From Symbiodinium natans (Eukaryota > Sar > Dinophyceae > Suessiales > Symbiodiniaceae): 64,000 nt of DNA. The stretch lies in NCBI GenBank assembly GCA_905221605.1, contig CAJNDS010000480.1, positions 248,001 to 312,000 on the forward strand, written 5' to 3'. Below the pieces are notes generated by a model that saw only the letters and a program-made list of their open reading frames with translations, ran no database searches and was not told the DNA's origin. The position numbers and the translations under genes are program-made. Below, one piece after another: positions 32,755 to 44,491 of the stretch. How positions within the stretch are numbered: position 1 is the stretch's first letter; the number at the start of each line of letters is the position of its first letter.

Positions 32755-33356
32755 TATTTTAAGGGGCTGCGCCCATGGGCGGGCAGCGCACGCAGAAGCC
32801 CGGGGCGAGCAGTTTCTAAGCATGTTGAGGCCCCTAAACTCCCTTAAAATCTCTAAGCGTTAAGTTTCTACGCATTTTCAGGCCCCTAAACTCCCTTCAA
32901 ATCTCTAAGCGTTTGAGGCTCCGAGACTCCCTTAACGTTTCTAAGCACTTTATCAGGCCCCTAGACTCCCTTTTTCCTAGCCCCGGGCTTAGACACGTCG
33001 CTTATGCCCGCCCTTTGGGGGGCATCATGCTCCTGATGCCCCCCCGCGGTCCCGCCCCGGGAGCCGCTGATGCTCCTGATGCGCGCCTGGGGGTCCCGGG
33101 CTGGACCCGCTGATGCTCATGATGCGCGCCCTCTGGGGGCCTCCGTGGCGACGCAAAAAACCACGAAAAAAAAACCGTTCACCGGCGGCACGCGGGGGTC
33201 GGCGGCATTGGCGTCCGGCCTAATTCTGCTTCGCAGAAGGCCAGAGGCCAGCAAGGCTATTCCCGGGACGACCCGGGCTAAAAGGTCCGCATTTGCTCGG
33301 TCCTTTGGGGACCTCGCGCTGCCCGATTTAATGGCTACCGCCAGTGCCGCCGACCC
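32755..33356. repeat. GC-rich 0.6-kb module, copy A
   Basis: Begins TATTTTAAGGGGCTGCGCCC and contains several internal 50-60-bp repeats of the type TCTAAGCATTTTCAGGCCCC, then a GATGCTCCTGATGCGC block, and ends CCGCCAGTGCCGCCGACCCC. Copies B (37161) and C (37737) follow the same order. No conserved coding potential is seen. Confidence 0.93.
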
Positions 33357-36333
33357 CTCAGCCAGCTCATAGAAGAGAGGGGCATGGGGCCAGGGGGCTA
33401 GAGCCATGGGACCATGGGGCCACGGGGCCATGAGCCATGGCAGGGGGCGAACGGGCGGGAAAGGGCGGAGGGGGCGGGCATGGACTGGGGCCCTTTTATG
33501 GGACCATGGGGCCATGGGGCCATGAGCCATGGGAAGGGCGGAGGGGGCGGGCATGGACTGGGGCCCTTTAGGCTATTCCCGGGACGACCCGGGCTAAAAG
33601 GTCCGCATTTGCTCGGTCCTTTGGGGACCTCGCGCTGCCCGATTTAATGGCTACCGCCAGTGCCGCCGACCCCTCAGCCAGCTCATAGAAGAGAGGGGCA
33701 TGGGGCCAGGGGGCTAGAGCCATGGGACCATGGGGCCACGGGGCCATGAGCCATGGCAGGGGGCGAACGGGCGGGAAAGGGCGGAGGGGGCGGGCATGGA
33801 CTGGGGCCCTTTTATGGGACCATGGGGCCATGGGGCCATGAGCCATGGCGGGCGGAGCGGGCGGGAAGGGCGGGAAGGGCGGGAAGGGCGGAGGGGGCGG
33901 GCATGGAGTGGGGCCCTTTAAACTTAAGTATAGGAAAGAGGGGCATGGGGCCAGGAGGCATGAAGCCACGGGACCATGAGGCCATGGGGCCATGAGCCAT
34001 GGCGGGGCGGGGAGGGTGGGAAGGGCACAAAGCCAGCTAAAGAAGAGAGGAGCGGCCAGGGGGCATGGAGCCATGGGACCATGGGGCTATGGGGCCATGA
34101 GTCATGGGCGGGAAAGGCGGGAAGGGCGGAGGGGGCAAGCATGCACTGGGGCCCTAAGGGCGGAGGGGGCGACCATAGGGCCATGGGGCCATGAGCCATG
34201 GGGAAGGGCCCTTTAAAGTCAGCGCACAGAGGAGAGGCCAGGGGGCTAGAGATGGGGCCATGGGGCCATTGAGCCATGGTGGCGGAGCGGGCGGGAAGGG
34301 CGGTCAGCACAAAGCCGGGCCATGGGGCCATGAGCCATGGCGGGCGGGAAGGGCGGGAAGGGCGGAGGGGGCGGGCATGGACTGGGGCCCTTTAAAGTCA
34401 GCTTATAGAAGAGAGGGGCATGGGGCCAGGAGGCATGAAGCCACGGGACCATGAGGCTATGGGGCCATGAGCCATGGCGGGGCGGGGAGGGCGGGAAGGG
34501 CACAAAGCCAGCTAAAGAAGAGAGGAGCATGGGGCCAGGAGTGGGCCAGGGGGCATGGCATGGGACCGTGGGGCTATGGGGCCATGAGTCATGGGCGGGA
34601 AAGGCGGGAAGGGCGGAGGGGGCAAGCATGCACTGGGGCCCTTTTATGGGACCATGAGGCGGAGCGGGCGGGAAGGGCCGGAAGGGCGGGAAGGGCGGGA
34701 AGGGCGGGAAGGGCGGAGGGGGCGGGCATGCGCTGGGGCCCTTTAAAGTCAGCTTATCAAGAGAGGGGCATGGGATTAGGGAGCATGGATGAGCCATGGC
34801 GGGCGGGAAGGGCGGGAACGGCGGAGGGGGCGGGCATGGACTGGGGCCCTTTAAAGTCAGCTTATCGAAGAAAGGCGTGGGGCCAGGGGGATGGAGCCAT
34901 GGGGCCATGGGGCCATGGGGCCATGGGGCCATGAGCCATGGGGGAAGGGCCCTTTAAAGTCAGCACAAAGCCAGCTCATAGAAAAAAGGGGCATTGGGGT
35001 CAGGGGGCTAGAGCCATGGCGCCATGGGGCCATGGGGGCCCTTTTATGGGACCATGGCGGCATGGGGCCATGAGCCATGGCGGGCGGAGCGGGTGGGAAG
35101 GGCGGGAAGGGCGGAGGAGGGGGGCGGACATGCGCTGGGCCCCTTTAAAGTCAGCTTATGGAAGAAAGGCGTGGGGCCAAGGGGATGGAGTTATGGGGCC
35201 ATGGGGCCATGAGCCATGGGGGAAGGGCCCTTTAAAGTCAGCACAAAGCCAGCTCACAGAAGAGAGGGGCATGGGGCCAGGGCTAGAGCCATGAGACCAT
35301 TGGGCCATAAGCCATGGCAGGGGGCGAATGGGCGGGCAGGGCGGAGGGGGCGGGCATGCACTGGGGCCCTTTTATGGGACCATGGGGCCATGGGGCCATG
35401 AGCCATGGCGGGCGGAGCGGGCGGGAAGGGCGGGAAGGGCGGGAAGGGCGGAGGGGGCGGGCATGGACTGGGGCCCTTTAAAGTCAGCTTATAGAAGAAA
35501 GGGGCATGGGGCCAGGAGGCATGAAGCCACGGGACCATGAGGCCATGGGGCCATGAGCCATGGCGGGGCGGGAAAAGCGGGAAGGGCACAAAGCCAGCTA
35601 AAGAAGAGAGGAGCATGGGGCCAGGGGCATGGAGCCATGGGACCATGGGGCCCTGGGGCCATGAGCCATGGGCGGGAAGGGCGGGAAGGGCGGAGGGGGC
35701 AAGCATGCACTGGGGCCCTTTTATGGGACCATGAGGCGGAGCGGGCGGGAATGGCGGGAAGGGCGGGAAGCGCGGGAAGGGCGGGAAGGGCGGAGGGGGC
35801 GGGCATGCACTGGGGCCCTTTAAAGTCAGCTTATCAAGAGAGGGGCATGGGACCAGGGAGCATGGAGCCATGTAGGGGGCCATGAGCCATGGCGGGCGGA
35901 ACGGGCGGGAAGGGGAAGGGCCCTTTACAGTCAGCACGAAGCCGGGAGCGTGGGGCCAGGAGTGGGCCAGGGGGCATGGAGCCATGGGACCACGGGCCCT
36001 GGGCGGGAAGGGCGGGAAGGGCTGGGGGCGGGCATGCCATATGGGATGATGGGCCATGGGGCCAGTGGGCGGAGGGCCAGGGGCAATGGAGCCATGGGAC
36101 CATGCGGAGCCATGGTGGGCAGAGCGGGCGGGAAGGGTGGAGGGGGCGGGCATGCACTGGGGCCCTTTATGGGACCATGAGGCCATGGGGCCATGAGCCA
36201 TGGCGGGCGGAGCGGGAAGGGCGGGAAGGGCGGGAAGGGCGGGAAGGGCGGGAAGGGCGGGAAGGGCGGGAAGGGCGGGGCACGGACTGGGGCCCTTTAA
36301 AGTCAGCTTAAGGTGCGGGGTTACGCCGACGCC
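33357..36333. repeat. CCATGG-rich GC satellite
   Basis: Complex tandem array of units containing GGGGCCATGAGCCATGG, GGGCGGGAAGGGCGG, GGGCATGGACTGGGGCCC and TTTAAAGTCAGC(A/T). 33571-33846 repeats 33255-33530 almost exactly (316-bp offset), so the end of module A was duplicated together with the satellite. The units keep frames open on both strands, giving spurious proteins of up to about 315 residues. Confidence 0.92.
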
Positions 36334-36382
36334 ATGGGGTCTTCACTAGCGCCTCCCCGCTCAAAGCTGGGGTCGGCGGATA
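36334..36382. repeat. shared satellite-edge motif, copy 1
   Basis: A 49-base segment (ATGGGGTCTTCACTAGCGCC ... GGTCGGCGGATA) at the right edge of the CCATGG satellite. A close copy lies at 43451-43500, at the right edge of the second satellite block. Confidence 0.85.
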
Positions 36383-37160
36383 TGTTGAATCTCCCGATTC
36401 GAGTTTGAAAGGGCAATGCTTGTTAAATTTAAGTTGTGGGTACCTCTAGGCAAACTGTGCTTTTTTCCAGGCAAATAGTGTTTTGTCTGGGTAATTAGTG
36501 CTTTTCTCGATAAACAGTTCTTTTGCGAGGCAAGTATTGATCAAACACTAAGTATATGAGAAAGCTGCGTGCCCCATTTTGTTGCACATACTGACGAAAG
36601 AGTCATTGCTTACAATTTCAAAGACTCATTATACGCGAATTTTGTGAATAGAGCACGATTACATAGCTCGGTATTCACAATGCAAGTTTTTCGGGAGAGT
36701 TCCTGGTGAAGTTAACTAGTGCTTGCAGACAGATAGTCTCATCGTCGTTGAGAAGGCAAAATTTTTGATCAAACATGCAGTTCAAGTCGGAGTACCACTT
36801 GCGTTATTTCGCACGCAAACTAAATATTCATTGCATGCAATTTCAAATGTTTTTTGCATACTGATCTTTGCAAGAGAGCATGACTTAAATTGTCCAATAC
36901 GAATTGACTGTAGAAATTAACAGACCTTTTGCATGCAAGCAAATTCTGAAACAAAGGCTACTTAAATACTCCTTAAACCGACAACAAACTCACAAACCAC
37001 AGGAAATCCGGGTTATATAAACTATGCCTAGAAAACCCAAGTTGCAGAGAGAAGCCTCGAAAGGTACAATTTCTTATGCGTAATCTGCCAGGCCACAGTG
37101 CTACGAACATCGACAGTTCCAAGAATCCAGAAGGTTTTCGCGCCGATGTGCGACGCAGTT
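36383..37160. other. AT-rich unique island
   Basis: Sharp switch to AT-rich DNA between two very GC-rich blocks. It starts with degenerate repeats of about 25 bases resembling AGGCAAATAGTGCTTTT (36450-36540). An open frame at 36723-36920 has no recognisable motif. The origin is unknown; organelle-derived or element DNA are options. Confidence 0.55.
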
Positions 37161-37736
37161 TATTTTAAGGGGCTGCGCCCATGGGCGGGCAGCGCAGGCA
37201 GAAGCGCGGGGCGAGCAGTTTCTAAGCATTTTGAGGCCCCTAAACTCCCTTAAAATCTCTAAGCGTTCGAGGCTCCTCAACTCCCTTAAAGTTTCTAAGC
37301 ATTTTCAGGCCCCTAAACTCGTTTGAGGCTCCTAGACTCCCTTAAAGTTTCTAAGCACTTTATAAGACCCCTAAACTCCCTTTTTCCTAGCCCCGGGCTG
37401 AGACACGTCGCTTATGCCCGCCCTTAGGGGGGCATCATGCTCCCGATGCGCCCCCGGGGTCCCGCCCCGGGAGCCGCTGATGCTCCTGATGCGCGCCTGG
37501 GGGTCCCGGGCTGGACCCGCTGATGCTCATGATGCGCGCCCTCTGGGGGCCTCCGTGGCGACGCAAAAAACCACGAAAAAAAAACCGTTCACCGGCGGCA
37601 CGCGGGGGTCGGCGGCACTGGCGTCCGGCCTAATTCTGCTTCGCAGAAGGCCAGAGGCCAGCAAGGCTATTCCCGGGACGACCGGGCTAAAAGGTCCGCA
37701 TTTGCTCGGTCCTTTGGGGACCTCGCGCTGCCCGAT
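37161..37736. repeat. GC-rich 0.6-kb module, copy B
   Basis: Same order as copy A but more diverged (GCAGGCAGAAGCGCGGGG, a lost internal subrepeat) and cut off at CCCGATT, where copy C begins directly. Confidence 0.92.
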
Positions 37737-38336
37737 TTTTAAGGGGCTGCGCCCATGGGCGGGCAGCGCACGCAGAAGCCCGGGGCGAGCAGTTTCTAAG
37801 CATGTTGAGGTCCCTAAACTCCTTTAAAATCTCTAAGCGTTAAGTTTCTAAGCATTTTCAGGCCCCTAAACTCCCTTCAAATCTCTAAGCGTTTGAGGCT
37901 CCGAGACTCCCTTAACGTTTCTAAGCACTTTATAAGGCCCCTAGACTCCCTTTTTCCTAGCCCCGGGCTTAGACACGTCGCTTATGCCCACCCTTTGGGG
38001 GGCATCATGCTCCTGATGCCCCCCCGCGGTCCCGCCCCGGGAGCCGCTGATGCTCCTGATGCGCACCTGGGGGTCCCGGGCTGGACCCGCTGATGCTCAT
38101 GATGCGCGCCCTCTGGGGGCCTCCGTGGCGACGCAAAAAACCATGAAAAAAAAACCGTTCACCGGCGGCACGCGGGGGTCGGCGGCACTGGCGTCCGGCC
38201 TAATTCTGCTTCGCAGAAGGCCAGAGGCCAGCAAGGCTATTCCCGGGACGACCCGGGCTAAAAGGTCCGCATTTGCTCGGTCCTTTGGGGACCTCGCGCT
38301 GCCCGATTTAATGGCTACCGCCAGTGCCGCCGACCC
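37737..38336. repeat. GC-rich 0.6-kb module, copy C
   Basis: Nearly identical to copy A over its whole length, with scattered single differences (for example GCGCACCTGG for GCGCGCCTGG). It ends GCCGACCCC and passes directly into CCCTAAA-type repeats, whereas copy A passes into the CCATGG satellite. Confidence 0.94.
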
Positions 38337-39180
38337 CCAACTCTAAACCCTAAACCCCAAACCCGAAACCCGAAACCCGAAACCGGAAACTAAACCCTAA
38401 ACCGTAAACGTAAACCCGAAACCCTCAACATGGGGGGGGTTGCGGTAGTTCAGGGTTTTTGATATTCAGGGCACTGGTCGTCATTGCCTCGCTGTAAATG
38501 CTGGGTCCGTGCCCCGCTAGCATTCGCAGCGAGGCAATGTCTGCTAGTGAAGATTTTTCAGTGTCAGGGTGGAGGTTACGTATGCATATCTACTATGTAT
38601 ATGTGCTACATTGTACATGGTTTAAGGGTTGAAGGGTTCAGGGCTTAGGGATTGTGGGGTTTAAGCGTTTAGGTTTTAGGGTTTCGGGGTTTAAGGTTGG
38701 GGGGTTTAGGCTTTCGGGGCTTAGGCTTTGTAGGGTTTTAGGGGTTAGGGTTGAGGGGTTTGGGCAGGCCCTAAGCCCAAGGCTCCAATGTGAGCAAGAC
38801 CTTCAGCGTAAGCCCTAAACCCTAGAGCCTAAACCCTAAACCTTGAACCCTAAACCCCAAACCCCAAATCCTAGACCCTAAACCCCAATCCCCAACCCTA
38901 AAGCCAACCCTTTACTCGTTACACCCTCAACTCGAGTGGCGGACTGCGGCTTCGAGGCCGGGGATTCTCGGGTTGGGGATGCGTTAAGGTTTGGGTTCAG
39001 GGGTTAGGGTTTAGGGTTTAGGGTTCAGGGGGTTTAGGGGTTTGGGGTTTGGGATGCCTTAAGGTTTGGGTTGAGGGGTTTAGGGGTTTAGGGTTTAGGG
39101 TCTGGGGGAGGGGGTTTAGGGTTTAGGGTTGAAGGTTTAGGGTTTGGGGGGGCCTTAGGGTTTAGGGTTTGGGGTAGGGT
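38337..39180. repeat. degenerate telomere-type repeats, both orientations
   Basis: CCCTAAACC-type units at 38337-38430 and 38810-38900; TTTAGGG/GGGTTTGGGG units at 38620-38760 and 39000-39180. The orientation flips at least three times. All units are heavily mutated, unlike the arrays at 7764 and 8152. Confidence 0.85.
38482..38539. other. hairpin inside telomere-like DNA
   Basis: Perfect 13-bp arms CATTGCCTCGCTG (38482-38494) and 38527-38539, with an inner AATGCT/AGCATT pairing around a GC-rich loop. Flanking DNA is unique for about 50 bases on either side. Confidence 0.75.
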
Positions 39181-40009
39181 TGAAGGGGAGGACTATGGAA
39201 GGAGATGGTGGGGAAGGGGCGGCGGAGCAGGCGTGGGGAGGTAGGGGTGGGTGGGGTGGGGGTGTCGGGGGGGTGGGGGTGGACTGTGGAGGGGGGAGTG
39301 AGGGTTGGTGTTGTATTGGGGAGTAACTCGGGGGCATAGGGAGGCGGAGCGATGAGAGCGGTGAGGGCGGCGAGGGCGGTCAGGGTGGGCGTGCGTTGGA
39401 ACCCCTAAAACACTAGAGATTGGTCAGGGGCGGCGTAGGGGGTAGGGGCTAGGCCTACAGGCGGAGTGGGGTGGGGAAGGGGGGGGTGTGGGGGGGTGGG
39501 GGGGGCGTGGGGGGGGGTGGGGGTGGGGGGTGACTGTGCAGGGGGGAGTGAGGGTTGGTGTTGGATTAGGAAGTAACTCGGGGGCATAGGGAGCCGGAGC
39601 GATGAGAGCGGTGAGGGCGGGCAGGGCGGTCAGGGCGCGTGCATTGGAGGCAGGCCAACAGGCGGAGGACAGGGCAGTGGGGAGGGTGGGTGCGGGGGAG
39701 TGGAAGCAAATAGGCGGCAGGTTTCAGGGTGGTGGGGGGGGGGGGGGGGTGGAGGGGGTGTGGGGATGGTGCGGGGGAGGTGGGGTGGGGGGGGGTAACT
39801 GTGGAGGGGGGGGTGAGGGTTGGTGTTGGATTAGGGAGAGCGGTGAGGGCGGGGAGGGCGGTCAGGGCGGGCGTGCATTGGAACCCTTAAACGCCAGAGA
39901 TTGGTCAGGGGCGGCGTAGGGGGTCGGGGCTAGGCCTACAGGCGGAGGACAGGGCAGTGGGGAGGGGGGGGTGGGTGAGGTGGGGAAGGGGCGGGCGGAG
40001 TAGGGGTGT

Positions 40010-40041
<32 letters not shown>

Positions 40042-43000
40042 GACTGTGCAGGCGGGATGAGGGTTGGTTGTGGAATACGGAGCGGGGAGGGCGGTCAGGG
40101 CGGGCGTGCATTGGAACCCCCACCAGAGATTGGTCAGGGGCGGCGTAGGGGGCAGGGGGTAGGCCGGCGGAGGACAGGGCAGTGGGGAGTGTGGGGGGGG
40201 TGGTGGGGGGTGGGGGGGGGTGCGGCCCGGTGGGGAGGGGCGCGGTTGGATTAGGAAGTAAACTCGGGGGCATAGGGAGACGGAGAGATGAGAGCGGTGA
40301 GGGAGGGAAGGGCGGTGTTGGGCGGGCGTTTTGCATTGGAAACCCCTGAAACCAGAGATTGGTCAGGGGCGGCGTTGGGGGTTGGGGGGGGGGGGGGGGA
40401 GAGAGGGGGGGGGGGGGGGGCTGGGGGAGGGGGGGGGGGGGGGGGGGGGGAGGGGGGAAGGGCCTAGGCCTACAGACAAAGGACGGGCTGGGGGGGGGGT
40501 GGGGGGTGTGGGTGCGGCGGAGTGGAGGGGAGCAAATAGCGGGCCCAGGTTTCAGGGTGGTGGGGGGGGGGGGGGGGGGGCGGGTGGAGGCGGGGTTTGG
40601 GGATGGTGCGGGGGAGAGTGGTGAGAGCGGGAGGACCATGGAAGGAGATGGTGGGGAAGGGGCGGCGGAGTAGGCGTGGGGAGGTCGGGGTGGGGGTGTG
40701 GAGGGGTGGGGGTGCGGTGGGTGGGGTGGGGTTTCGGGGGGGTAACTGTGGAGGTGAGAGCGGTGAGGGCGGGAGGGCGGGCCCTAAAACACCAGACATT
40801 GGTCAGGGGCGGCGTAGGGGGTTGGGGTTAGGCCGACAGGCGGAGGACAGGGTGTGGGGAGTGTGGGGGGGGGGGGGGTGTGGGGGGGGGCGGAGGAGTC
40901 GCATGGCGGTGTGGGGGGGGGCTGGGGGGGGGCGTGGGTGGGGGGGGGGGGTGGGGGGGGGGGGGTGTGCCGTTGCAGGGGGGAGTGAGGGTTGGTGTTG
41001 AATTAGGGAGCGGGGAGGGCGGTCAGGGCACCGTGCATTGGAACCCCTAAACACTAGAGATTGGTCAGGGGCGGCGTAGGGGGTAGGGGCTAGGCCAAAA
41101 GGCGGAGGACAGGGCAGTGGGGAGTGTGGGGGTGGGGGGGGGTGGGGGGTGGGGGATGGGGGAGTGGGGGGGGGGGTGGTGGTGGGGGGGGGGGGTGGGG
41201 GGGGGGGGGGGTGTGGGTGATGTGCGGGGGGAGTGAGGTTGGGTTGGATAGGAAGTAATCGGGGGCATCATCGGCAGCCGGAGCGATTGAGAGCGGGTGA
41301 GGGCGGGAGGGCGGTCAGGCGGGGAGTGCGTTTGCACTCTAAAAAACGAGAGATTGGTCAGGGCGGCGTAGGGGGTAGGGGGTAGGCCTACAGGCGGAGG
41401 ACAGGGCAGTGGGGAGTGTGGGGGGGGGGTGGGGGGGGGTGGGGGGGGGGGGACGTTCGTTGGAAACCCCTCCCCCCCCTAAAACACTAGAGATTGGTCA
41501 GGGGCGGCGTAGGGGGTAGGGGCTAGGCCTACAGGCGGAGGACAGCGCAGTGGGGAGGGTGCGGGGGAGTGGAGTGAGGAAGCAAATAGGCGGCAGGGTT
41601 GCAGGGTGGGGGGGAGGGGGTGTGGGGATGGTGCGGGGGAGAGCGGTAGGACCATGGAAGGAGATGGTGGGGAAGGGGCGGCGGAGTAGGCGTGGGGAGG
41701 TAGGGGTGGATGGGGTGGGGGTGTCGGGGGGTTGGGGGTGGACTGTGGAGGGGGGAGTGAGGGTTGGTGTTGCATAAGCTCGGCCCTGACCGCACCGCTC
41801 TCGCTCCCTATGCCCCCCTAATCCAACACCAACCCTCCCCCCTGCACAGTCACCCCCCCCCTCCCCACCGCACCCACCCCCCACCCCCCCCCCCCCAAGC
41901 CCCCCACCCCCACCCCCCCACCCCCCCGCCCCCCACCCCTGCCTGTCCTGGCCTAGCCCGACCCTACGACGCCCCTGACCCGCGCCCTCACCGCTTCATC
42001 GCTCCGCCTTGCCACGAGTGACTCCCAAATCACACACCCTCCCCCCCCCACCCCACCCCCCCCCACCCCACCCCCACCCTAGACACCCCCGCCCCCTTCC
42101 CACACCATCTCCTACATGATCCTCACGCTCTCACCACGCTCCCGCACCACCCACACCCCCTCCAACGCCCCCCCGCCCACCCACACCACCCCCACCGCAC
42201 CCAAGCCCCACCCCCCCCTGCCCCATGGGTCCTCCGCTCTCACCGATCTCCCCGCACACCCTCCCCCCCCAACCCCCACCAAAAACCTGCCTATTGCTTA
42301 ACCCCCTGCACCCCCCCCCCCCCCCCTACCCCCCCCACACTCCCCACTGCCCTGTCCTCCGCCTGTCGGCCTAGCCCCTACCCCCTACGCCGCCCCTGAC
42401 CAAGCTCTCGTGTTTTAGCATCGGGAGGCGGAGCGATGAGAGCGGTGAGGGCGGGGAGGGCGGTCAGGGCGGGCGTGCATTGGAACCCTTAAAACACTAG
42501 AGATTGGTCAGGGGCGGCGTAGGGGGTGGGGGCTAGGCCTACAGGCGGAGGACAGGGCAGGGTGGGGGGTGGGGTGGGTGTGGTGGGGAAGGGGGCGGGT
42601 GGAGTAGGCGTGGGGGGGTGTGGGGGGGCGGGCGTGGGGGGGTGGGGGGCGGGGGAGTGAAAGCAAATAGGCGGCAAGGTTTCGAAGAGGAGTAGGCGTG
42701 GGGGGGGTGTGGGGGGGGGTGGGGGGGGGCGGGGGGGGGGGGGTGGGGGTGGGGGGGGGGGGGGGGTGTGACTGTGCAGGGGGGGGTGAGGGTGGTGTTG
42801 AATTAGGGAGCAGGCATTGGCGGCAGGGGAGGGGCCGAAAGGCGGAGGACAGGGCAGTGGGGAGTTGTGGGGGGGGTGGGGGGTGGGGGTAGGTGCGGTG
42901 GGGAAGGGGCAGGTGTGGGGGGGGGGTGGGGGGGGGGGGGGGGGTGACTGTGCAGGGGGGAGTGAGGGTTGGTGTTGGATTAGGAAGTAACTCGGGGGCA

Positions 43001-43290
43001 TAGGGAGCCGGAGCGATGAGAGCGGTGAGGGCGGGGAGGGGGTCAGGGCGGGCGTGCATTGGAACCCCCAAAACACGAGAAATTGGTCAGGGGCGGCGTA
43101 GGGGGTAGGGGCTAGGCCTACAGGCGGAGGACAGGGCAGTGGGGAGTGGGGGGTGGGGGGGGTGTGGGGATGGTGCGGGGGAGTGGAGTGAAGGAAGCAA
43201 ATTGGCGGCAGGGTTGCAGGGTGGGGGGGGGGGGGGGGGGGGGGTGGAGGGGGTGTGGGGATGGTGCGGGGGAGGGGGCCATAAGCTGGA
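39181..43290. repeat. G-rich tandem array (poly-G satellite)
   Basis: Units of roughly 240-450 bases share GAGATTGGTCAGGGGCGGCG, TAGGCCTACAGGCGGAGGACAG, a variable poly-G tract, TGACTGTGCAGGGGGGAGTG and GCATAGGGAG.CGGAGCGATG. Anchors start near 39414, 39894, 40132, 40354, 40797, 41054, 41349, 41487, 42499 and 43077. Poly-G runs reach about 30 bases, so copy number and exact run lengths in the assembly are doubtful. Open frames (Gly-rich or Pro-rich) are artefacts. Confidence 0.9.
41777..42415. repeat. inverted segment inside the G-rich array
   Basis: The G-rich strand becomes C-rich here. The complement of the array unit is readable (CTCCCTATGCCCCCCTAATC, GGCCTAGCCCCTACCCCC, GCCCCTGACCA). 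At about 42415 it switches back with GGGAGGCGGAGCGATGAGAG. This creates two head-to-head junctions. Confidence 0.88.
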
Positions 43291-43450
43291 GCCCCTAAAA
43301 GAATGCCAAAACATCCATGAGGTGTGGGTGGTGGCAGCCATGTGGGATCCTGGGGCCATGAGCTGGAGCCGGGGTCGAGGGCATGGAGGCATGGGGGCCA
43401 TGCGATGGAACGGGCGGAGCGGGCGGAGTGGCGGAGAGAGCGGCAAGACT
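43291..43450. repeat. mixed satellite tail
   Basis: GGGGCCATGAGCTGGAGCC and GGCATGGAGGCATGGGGGCC blocks resemble the CCATGG satellite at 33357-36333, linking the two satellite types physically. Confidence 0.65.
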
Positions 43451-43500
43451 ATGGGTCTTCACTAGCGCCTCCCCCGCTCTCCAGCTGGGGTCGGCGGATA
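43451..43500. repeat. shared satellite-edge motif, copy 2
   Basis: Differs from 36334-36382 by only a few changes around CCGCTC(AA/TCC)AGCTGG. As at the first site, satellite lies to the left and non-satellite DNA to the right. Confidence 0.85.
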
Positions 43501-43987
43501 AAGCCCGGCCTTCACATACGAGAGGGACGACATGGAGGCTCGAGTTCTTATTCCTATACTGTCCTATACTGCCCTATACTCCCTTCGAGCCTTTGGGAAA
43601 TTGCCATGGGCTCTACGAGAAAGGCATAGAATGCGTAGTACCTTCTAGGGCGTGGTTTGTACGTCACAAAAAAACTACTAGTACAAAACGCAAAGGCCAG
43701 AACCAGAAGTACAAAACCCGAAAAAAACAAGAAAACAAAACACAAAAAAACAAGACAAACTTTCCGGGATTTTCCTGCCGGCTCCAGGAGTTCTGGAAAG
43801 TCATATTTTTTGCTTTTGATTTTTGTCTGTGTGCTTTGGTTTTCGGTTTTGACTTTGACAATTTTTGTCGCACCACAAAAGACAACCGTTAAGCCACATC
43901 TTGCTCGTAGTGACCTCAGACAGGGAAAGAAAAGGGTAGGTCACTGGGGCGGGGGGGAGGGGGGGCGAGTACCATGCATATACACAC

Positions 43988-44019
<32 letters not shown>

Positions 44020-44229
44020 TACACAGCACATACATGTACATATGTACTGCTTGCGCTGCCGGCAGGACAACTCCACAAGCAGCTGGCCATTTGAGGGGAA
44101 AGCCTCAGCCTCGTCGAGGCGGACGCGGGCACGGGTGTCTAACGGGCTGTTAAGTACTCTGAACACCCTCTGTTGCTTCGTAGAGCCTGCGCAAGAGTCA
44201 GCAAGGGATTTGGAGAATTCGGTCTCCAG
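43501..44229. other. A/T-rich DNA with a TA microsatellite
   Basis: 43660-43890 is rich in AAAACAAAA and TTTTTG tracts with a CCGG-rich centre, recalling the palindromic elements but with only partial symmetry. A G-run lies at 43950-43965 and TATA/GATATA repeats at 43984-44016. Possible 5' part of the Gln-rich gene. Confidence 0.5.
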
Positions 44230-44456
44230 CCCGCAGGTCCTATTCAACGCGCTGTGCATTGAGCTTCCATTCCCAGTACCAGCACCAGAATCAGCATTCC
44301 CCAAATGCAAACCAGCATTCAGGGCAGCAGGGTTGGCAGCAGGGATGGCAGCAACAACAACAAGGCCAAGGCTGGCAGCATGGGGGCCAGCAAGGGCACC
44401 CACAACCCCAGCACCAGCATCAAGGCTGGCAGCACTCCCAGCCGCACCCCCAACAT

Positions 44457-44491
<35 letters not shown>

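Noticed and set aside
33117-36311. Open frames of up to 315 codons on both strands of the GC satellite (Pro-rich minus, Gly/Arg-rich plus)
   Set aside because: Stop codons are rare in this GC-rich repeat by composition. Overlapping open frames on both strands and unit-length periodicity show non-coding satellite.
39905-43076. Pro-rich and Gly-rich frames of about 190-245 codons in the poly-G array
   Set aside because: Same reason: poly-G/poly-C codes for Gly or Pro in every frame, and the units contain frame-breaking length changes between copies.
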